Source: JBHJGP01 sp050331695 (GTDB lineage: Bacteria; Pseudomonadota; Alphaproteobacteria; Geminicoccales; Geminicoccaceae). From it: 64,000 bases of DNA. The notes below the pieces were generated by a model that saw only the letters and a list, made by a program, of their open reading frames with translations, made no database searches and was not told the origin of the DNA. Shown piece after piece: positions 59,230-64,000 of this stretch. The DNA lies in the NCBI GenBank assembly GCA_050331695.1, contig JBHJGP010000017.1, positions 124,001-188,000 of the forward strand. Reading direction: 5' to 3'. Numbering within the stretch: position 1 is the stretch's first letter; each line of letters starts with the position of its first letter. A program made the translations under genes and the position numbers.

Positions 59230-60231
59230 TCAGGATCGCTTCATCCGCGCCATGCGTTCCAATAGATCGATACCCAACTGTCGGCACACATCAATGATAT
59301 CGATAAATACCCAATTCTCGCGCAACCGGTCGCCGTCCCGCCAATAAAAGTCCATGACCCGCATCGTCACCGGGCGGCCAGTGGGCGCCAGGCCGAGCCA
59401 ACTGCCGCCGGTGTGGGTTGCCTTGACACTGGGCCAGCCGACCCAGCCCGCATAGTGACCTTCACCGAAGGCGGCCTGGTGGTGCCCCCCCTGGCGGTCG
59501 GGGAACGCTTCCAGGAACGGTACCTGATGATGCGTCTGGAAGCCTCGGAGCCCTCGAGCCGTTCCGATCCCCGCCGGTCCGAACCAGGTCATCTGCGGAT
59601 GCCAGAAACGGTCCTGGCCCATGCTTGCCAGAGATTTTTGGTCGTAGGCCAGAAGGCCGCCGGCCATGGCCCAGGCGAGGTCGATCGTTTTTTGCCCCTC
59701 ATGCTCGTCCTGGGCACCCAGAAGCAGGGCATGTTGGGCCATCGGTGCCGTCCATGCGGCTTCCGCACCGAGGCTCTTCGGCAAAGGCCAGACCCCGGCT
59801 TGCAACATCAGGTCCAAGAGATCGAACAATAGAAAACCTTCGACGATCACGCCGTTCTCGAGCCTTCTGAATTCTCCAAACCGCACCGTTGCAAAACGGT
59901 TCGTCGCGGGAATACCCAGCCAGTCGCGGGTGAAGGTTCCGACGAAAAGCCCAAAACCGCCAACCCAGGCGTGACCGTTCGACGTGCCGGCGATGAACAT
60001 GTGATCACGTCGTTCGAGATCGGGAAAAGCGGCTCGAAGCGGCTCAAGAAAATCGCTCAAAAATGCTTCGGTGCCTTGGAGTGTGTTCAGCGGGTGGGAG
60101 GCGTGCCAGACACTGTCAGACGCCACCAGTTTTTCAGCGCTTGTCTCGACGTCGGACCGAGTTCCATCGAACAGCCGTGCGGTGAGGTCAAACAGCCGTC
60201 TCTTCAAGGCCGGCTCGATCGTGTCGGGCAT
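59230..60231 (-). CDS. Tandem SnoaL/NTF2-like protein
   Basis: The 333-residue protein is two copies of a cone-shaped SnoaL-like fold, about 5-165 and 180-333. Both halves have the pattern of a distal lid (for example GTEAFLSDFLEPLRAAFPDLERRDHMFIAG and GLRGFQTHHQVPFLEAFPDRQGGHHQAAFG), then a substrate pocket strand and a closing helix. Such proteins often act as ester cyclases, isomerases or hydrolases on small ring molecules. ATG 60231 (MPDTIEPAL) is chosen; the 27 codons above it are poor. It has no obvious operon partner. The substrate is unknown. Confidence 0.75.
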   Translation of the reverse strand: MPDTIEPALKRRLFDLTARLFDGTRSDVETSAEKLVASDSVWHASHPLNTLQGTEAFLSDFLEPLRAAFPDLERRDHMFIAGTSNGHAWVGGFGLFVGTFTRDWLGIPATNRFATVRFGEFRRLENGVIVEGFLLFDLLDLMLQAGVWPLPKSLGAEAAWTAPMAQHALLLGAQDEHEGQKTIDLAWAMAGGLLAYDQKSLASMGQDRFWHPQMTWFGPAGIGTARGLRGFQTHHQVPFLEAFPDRQGGHHQAAFGEGHYAGWVGWPSVKATHTGGSWLGLAPTGRPVTMRVMDFYWRDGDRLRENWVFIDIIDVCRQLGIDLLERMARMKRS

Positions 60232-60397
60232 CTGCTGGCTCCGTTTATCGTTATGGTTGCGCTTGCAAGCGTGTGCACCGGCGCTGTTGCATCCTAAGTG
60301 GTGGTCATCCACGATCCAATCACGAGGACGGGCAGGACAGCGACGGGCGATCTCTAACAGATGCTCGAACGCTGACCATCGAAGCGAGGGAACGAAG

Positions 60398-61711
60398 ATG
60401 GCTCGCTATGTGAAAACCGGACACGACCCGGACCGGGCAACGATGACGGATGCCAAGGTCCGGGATATCGTGGAGCGGGCGTTGGCCGACATTGCCGAGC
60501 GCGGCAACACGGCGGTCCGGGAAATGTCGATCAAGTTCGATGGCTGGGACCGGGACGACTTTCGTCTGAGCGATGCCGAGATTCAGTCCTGTTTGGACGA
60601 GCTTCCCGACCAGGCCCTGAAGGATATTCAATTCGCCCAAGCACAGATCAGGAACTTCGCGGAGATCCAAAGAGACGCGCTCAAGGATATCGAGGTCGAA
60701 ACGCTTCCTGGCGTAATCCTGGGCCATAAGAACATCCCGGTCAGCGCTGCCGGCTGTTACGTGCCCGGCGGGCGCTATCCGCTGATTGCCTCGGCGACCA
60801 TGTCGGTCTTGACCGCGAAGGTTGCCGGCGTCGGTCGGATCGTCACCTGTTCGCCGCCGTTCCAGGGCAAGCCGGTGGCCGCCGTCGTGGCCGCGCAACA
60901 TTTGGGTGGTGCCGACGAAATTTATGCGCTCGGCGGCATCCAGGCGGTCGGCGCGATGGCCTTGGGCACGGCCAGCATGGCCCCGGTCGATATGCTGGTT
61001 GGCCCCGGCAATGCCTTCGTCGCCGAAGCCAAGCGTCAGCTCTTCGGCCGGGTCGGTATCGATTTGTTCGCCGGACCGACCGAGACGCTGGTGATCGCCG
61101 ACGAGAGTGTCGACGCTGAATTGTGCGCCACCGATCTGTTGGGTCAGGCCGAGCACGGACCGACGTCTCCGGCTGTTTTGCTGACCACCTCCGAGCGGTT
61201 GGCCAACGAAACCCTGACAGAAGTTGGCCGCCAACTCGCTCTGATGCCGACCGGCGAGGTCGCGCGGGAGGCGTGGACCGACCATGGGCAGGTGATCGTT
61301 GCCGAGGACTATGACGAGATGTTGGCGCTCGCCGATGATATTGCGTCAGAGCATGTTCAGGTCATGACCGACCGGGATGATTGGTTCCTCGAAAACATGA
61401 CCAACTATGGTGCCCTGTTTCTAGGCCCTCGGACCAACGTCTGCTACGGCGACAAGGCGATCGGCACCAACCATACGCTGCCGACCAACAAAGCGGCGCG
61501 CTACACCGGCGGCTTGTGGGTCGGCAAATTCATCAAGACCTGCACCTATCAAAAAATACTGTCCGACGAGGCCAGCACCTTGATCGGCGGCTATTGCTCC
61601 AGGATTTCTACCCTTGAAGGGTTTGCAGGCCATGCCGAGCAGGCCGATATTCGGGCACGGCGTTACGGCCGGCTGAATGTCGAAGCCTACGGAGCCGCGC
61701 CATCAGGATAG
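60398..61711 (+). CDS. Histidinol-dehydrogenase-family enzyme, HpsN-like
   Basis: The 437-residue NAD enzyme has the family segments CYVPGGRYPLIASATMSVLTAKVAGV, YALGGIQAVGAMALGT, VGPGNAFVAEAKRQLFGRVGID, AGPTETLVIADES and EHVQVMTDR. True HisD enzymes catalyse the last steps of histidine synthesis. This form resembles HpsN, the (R)-sulfopropanediol dehydrogenase, more than HisD because of the C-terminal ISTLEGFAGHAEQADIRARRYG arrangement. No histidine or sulfonate genes are next to it, so the role is not certain. ATG 60398 begins MARYVKTGHD. Confidence 0.82.
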   Translation: MARYVKTGHDPDRATMTDAKVRDIVERALADIAERGNTAVREMSIKFDGWDRDDFRLSDAEIQSCLDELPDQALKDIQFAQAQIRNFAEIQRDALKDIEVETLPGVILGHKNIPVSAAGCYVPGGRYPLIASATMSVLTAKVAGVGRIVTCSPPFQGKPVAAVVAAQHLGGADEIYALGGIQAVGAMALGTASMAPVDMLVGPGNAFVAEAKRQLFGRVGIDLFAGPTETLVIADESVDAELCATDLLGQAEHGPTSPAVLLTTSERLANETLTEVGRQLALMPTGEVAREAWTDHGQVIVAEDYDEMLALADDIASEHVQVMTDRDDWFLENMTNYGALFLGPRTNVCYGDKAIGTNHTLPTNKAARYTGGLWVGKFIKTCTYQKILSDEASTLIGGYCSRISTLEGFAGHAEQADIRARRYGRLNVEAYGAAPSG

Positions 61712-61773
61712 CATCCGACGCCTCAGATCATAAGGCGTGCTGGCTGTCCCCGAACGTCACCTGCTAGGGCATA

Positions 61774-61848
61774 TGGAGCGGGAGACGAGATTTGAACTCG
61801 CGACCCCAACCTTGGCAAGGTTGTGCTCTACCCCTGAGCTACTCCCGC
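61774..61848 (-). tRNA. tRNA-Gly (anticodon GCC)
   Basis: Reading the minus strand gives a cloverleaf: acceptor stem GCGGGAG with CTCCCGC, D-arm GCTC AGGGGTA GAGC, anticodon stem ACCTT/AAGGT around loop TTGCCAA with anticodon GCC, and T-arm with GTTCAAATC. The 3' discriminator T and CCA are encoded (minus-strand TCCA). Length is 75 nt with CCA. All stems pair well. Confidence 0.95.
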
Positions 61849-62056
61849 GTCGTTGTCGTCTGAAAACCACAGGGCCCTCGACAACGGCTTCGCTTGATAT
61901 GCGAATGGTCGAAGTTTGACAAGCGGCGATCTGCCAGTGTCTCGCCCTTGTTTCAGCCAAACCGTCAAGCCATGTTAGCGCCAGAGAATAAATGTCGGCT
62001 TTGGCGGGGCCGGCCACCATTCACGGCGATGAACGGTCATCAGAACGGGGCTTTTT

Positions 62057-62971
62057 ATGCAGATCTTCGGACGAGGCAGATCGACTGAAAGCGCTGCGAG
62101 CGACGTGATCAAAGAGGGCTCAACGCGAACCTTCGCCGTCGACGTGCTGGATGCTTCCCGAACGACGCCGGTCTTGGTTGATTTTTGGGCGCCCTGGTGC
62201 GGTCCCTGCAAGCAGCTCACGCCCATACTGGAAAAAGTGGTCAAAGGCGCGGGCGGCAAGGTCAAGCTGGTCAAGATCAACATCGACGAGAGCCCGGAGC
62301 TTGCAGGCCAGATGGGCGTCCGCTCGGTCCCGACCGTCTTCGCGTTTGTCGGCGGCCAACCGGTGACCGGCTTTCAGGGTGCGCAGCCGGAAAGTCAGAT
62401 CAAAGCGCTCGTCGATCAGTTGGCGGGCGGCTCGGCCGAAAACGGCGAAGGGGCGCTTAGCCTGGATGACGCAAAGGCCGCCGTTGCCGCCGGCGATATG
62501 GAAACCGCCGCGCGGATCTATCAGGAGCTGTTGGCGGCTGAGGAATCCGTGCCCGAGGCGATCGGTGGTCTTGCCCGCTGTCTTGTCGCTTTGGGCCAGG
62601 CGGCCGATGCCAAGGCCCTGCTCCAGGGTGTCGGTGACGAGCACGCCAAGCATCCGGACATCGTTGGAGCCCAAGCGGCCGTGAAGCTCGCGGAAGAGGC
62701 TGGTGAGATCGGCGATCCGCAGGCGCTGATCCGGCGCGTTGACCAAGAGCCGGACGATCACGAGGCCCGCTACCAACTGGCGACCGCCTCCTTTTTGCAA
62801 GGCCAACTTGATGCTGCCATCGACCATTTGATCGCGATCGTGAAGCGCGACCGCGACTGGAACGAAGATGGCGCCAGGAAACGTCTTTTGGAGTTCTTTG
62901 AAGCCTTAGGCGCAAATCACCCGGCGACGGTGGCGGGCAGACGAAAGCTCTCGCAAGTGCTGTTCTCATGA
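62057..62971 (+). CDS. CnoX/YbbN-type thioredoxin-domain co-chaperone
   Basis: The 304-residue protein has an N-terminal thioredoxin domain (about 20-125) with WAPWCGPCKQL as the active-site motif. From about residue 135 it has TPR-like helical repeats (AVAAGDMETAARIYQELL, DHEARYQLATASFLQGQLDAAIDHL). This is the CnoX/YbbN form, which protects substrates from over-oxidation and passes them to chaperones. It keeps both cysteines (CGPC), unlike E. coli CnoX. It overlaps the LON-domain gene by 4 nt, as in a conserved alphaproteobacterial cluster. Confidence 0.92.
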   Translation: MQIFGRGRSTESAASDVIKEGSTRTFAVDVLDASRTTPVLVDFWAPWCGPCKQLTPILEKVVKGAGGKVKLVKINIDESPELAGQMGVRSVPTVFAFVGGQPVTGFQGAQPESQIKALVDQLAGGSAENGEGALSLDDAKAAVAAGDMETAARIYQELLAAEESVPEAIGGLARCLVALGQAADAKALLQGVGDEHAKHPDIVGAQAAVKLAEEAGEIGDPQALIRRVDQEPDDHEARYQLATASFLQGQLDAAIDHLIAIVKRDRDWNEDGARKRLLEFFEALGANHPATVAGRRKLSQVLFS

Positions 62972-63618
62972 GTTCCCCAGAGAGCCTTCCCTCCCGCTTT
63001 CCGATCTTCCCGCTCGCCGGCGCGCTGCTGCTTCCAGGCGGCAACATGCCACTTAACATCTTCGAACCGCGCTATCTGCAGATGACCCGGGATGCGATGC
63101 AGACCGACAAGGTGATCGGCATGGTCCAGACCCGCGGCGACAATGCCAGCGAAATGGAGGTGCCGCCTGTCTACCGCACGGGCTGCGTCGGTCGGATCAG
63201 CAATTTCGAAGAGACGGACGACGGCCGTTACCTGATCACCTTGATCGGTGTCTGCCGCTTCGATGTCGAACAAGAGCTGACGCCCATGACGCCTTATCGC
63301 CAGGTCAATGCTTCCTTCGATCGCTGGCTCGGCGATCTTGATGACAGCGAGCCTGATCCGGCGCTCCGGATATCGCTGGTGGCGGCGATGCGCTCATTCT
63401 TCGACAAGCATGATATCGAGGCCGATTGGGATGCGGTTCAAGGCGCGCCGCTGTCCGGTCTGGTCACCTCCCTTTCGATGATCTGCCCGTTCGAGGTTAG
63501 CGAGAAGCAGGCATTGCTGGAGGCCGCCGACCAGAGCGACCGGGCCCGGATCCTGATTTCGCTGATGCAGATGGAGGGCAGTTCCATGGATCTCGGCCGC
63601 GGAGCGATCAAGCATTGA
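62968..63618 (+). CDS. LON peptidase substrate-binding-domain protein
   Basis: The 216-residue protein has only the N-terminal domain of Lon proteases: FPLAGALLLPGGNMPLNIFEPRYLQM at residues 12-37, VIGMVQTRG and VGRISNFEETDDGRYLITLIGVCRF. There is no ATPase or peptidase part, so it cannot degrade proteins itself. Proteins of this type may act as adaptors. It overlaps both its neighbours by 4 nt, showing translational coupling with the co-chaperone gene and Trm112. Confidence 0.92.
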   Translation: MSSPESLPSRFPIFPLAGALLLPGGNMPLNIFEPRYLQMTRDAMQTDKVIGMVQTRGDNASEMEVPPVYRTGCVGRISNFEETDDGRYLITLIGVCRFDVEQELTPMTPYRQVNASFDRWLGDLDDSEPDPALRISLVAAMRSFFDKHDIEADWDAVQGAPLSGLVTSLSMICPFEVSEKQALLEAADQSDRARILISLMQMEGSSMDLGRGAIKH

Positions 63619-63860
63619 GCAACCAAAACGAACCTGAGCCCAGTGGTGCCCGTGTTGATCCTTATCTACTCGATCTTCTGGTCTGCCCGCTCACCAAGAA
63701 ACCGCTGGCTTACGACCGAGAGCGTCAGGAACTGATCAGCGAGGCAGCTGGCCTAGCCTACCCGATCAGGGACGGCATTCCGGTCATGCTGGTGGAAGAA
63801 GCGCGTGAGCTGAAAGACGGAGATCAGATCCCGAGCGCGGTCCGCGCTGATGAAGACTGA
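63615..63860 (+). CDS. Trm112-family zinc-ribbon-like protein
   Basis: The 81-residue protein starts at TTG 63615 (overlapping the LON-domain stop) and has LLDLLVCPLTKKPLAYDRERQELISEAAGLAYPIRDGIPVMLVEEAREL, the Trm112/YcaR pattern. Only one cysteine is visible, so zinc binding is not expected. Trm112 proteins bind and stabilise methyltransferases. It belongs to the conserved CnoX-LON-Trm112-DUF971 group. The 11-nt overlap with the next gene suggests coupling. Confidence 0.9.
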   Translation: MSNQNEPEPSGARVDPYLLDLLVCPLTKKPLAYDRERQELISEAAGLAYPIRDGIPVMLVEEARELKDGDQIPSAVRADED

Positions 63861-64000
63861 TCCCGCCCCGGATCCCTGGCCAACCCAGATCCGGGTCGTT
63901 CGCGCCGAAAAACGCCTGGAAGTCGACTTTGACGACGGAGCAACCTTCAGCCTGCCGGCGGAATTGTTGCGCGTTGAAAGCCCGTCCGCCGAGGTGCAGG
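63850..64000 (+). CDS. DUF971-domain protein (partial)
   Basis: The ATG at 63850 opens a frame reading MKTDPAPDPWPTQIRV, then LEVDFDDGATFSLPAELLRVE, which is the start of DUF971 (also the N-terminal domain of gamma-butyrobetaine hydroxylase). The gene leaves the window after about 50 codons. Order and overlap with the Trm112 gene match the known cluster. DUF971 proteins have been linked to iron-sulfur cluster handling. Confidence 0.82.
   Translation, partial: MKTDPAPDPWPTQIRVVRAEKRLEVDFDDGATFSLPAELLRVESPSAEVQ

Overview
This window looks like chromosomal DNA of a high-GC alphaproteobacterium. The evidence is strong G/C preference at third codon positions, a formate dehydrogenase cluster with DUF3305/DUF3306 and a region-specific Tat protein, an ECF11-type RpoE/ChrR pair, a Zur-type palindrome, and a CnoX-LON-Trm112-DUF971 neighbourhood. 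Genus cannot be fixed from sequence alone; a Rhodospirillales-like lineage is a guess. I see no complete insertion sequence, prophage, CRISPR array or rRNA. One tRNA gene (Gly-GCC) is present.

Layout. (1) 1-14505: a formate respiration locus. The minus strand runs DUF3305, DUF3306, TorD-like chaperone, small Tat protein, fdhA, fdhB, then a strong hairpin. After an inserted block (sorA-sorB sulfite dehydrogenase and a vapBC toxin-antitoxin pair) come a small lipoprotein, the cytochrome b subunit, a WD40-cytochrome c fusion, a 41-residue membrane peptide and fdhD (cut by the window edge). Divergently (+) lie a TupA-like oxyanion-binding protein and a 664-residue multi-cluster ferredoxin-like protein. 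(2) 14595-20618: a degenerate GGDEF protein, an alpha/beta-hydrolase fused to an HExxH domain, a decayed GDPD gene, dusB and an AlgG-like beta-helix epimerase. (3) 20619-26668: a low-GC 650-bp gap, then a polysaccharide-type operon (WecA-like transferase, a metal-hydrolase-like/methyltransferase fusion, a GT4 glycosyltransferase, a GlpD-like flavoprotein). (4) 26767-29320: a minus-strand unit of a trypsin-nuclease fusion, a small membrane protein and a 33-residue peptide, with a leader hairpin covering the ribosome-binding site. This is the best candidate for an undescribed system.

(5) 29445-34992: an ECF sigma/ChrR anti-sigma pair divergent from an oxidoreductase-DUF1365-transporter-DUF3833 operon, with matching TGATCC-N16-CGTA promoters facing both ways. 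(6) 34893-42275: DksA/TraR-like protein, RF3, a GMC oxidoreductase, two unknown membrane proteins, a uracil-DNA glycosylase-like protein, DUF4399 and an aminotransferase. (7) 42345-47200: a zinc regulon with znuA divergent from zur-znuC-znuB-DUF1007-NicO, with a Zur-like palindrome between. (8) 47300-59104: an EamA transporter, then a large minus-strand reductive pyrimidine catabolism set (preT, preA, csbD, class III aminotransferase, amidohydrolase, dihydropyrimidinase, and a four-gene ABC importer). (9) 59230-64000: a double SnoaL-like protein, a histidinol-dehydrogenase-family enzyme, tRNA-Gly, and cnoX, LON-domain, Trm112 and DUF971 genes (the last cut by the edge).

Together the genes suggest a respiratory, metabolically versatile bacterium that oxidises formate and sulfite in the periplasm, degrades pyrimidines as a nitrogen source, scavenges zinc and responds to oxidative (probably singlet-oxygen-type) stress. 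All functions are inferred from motifs and family knowledge; no database search was run.
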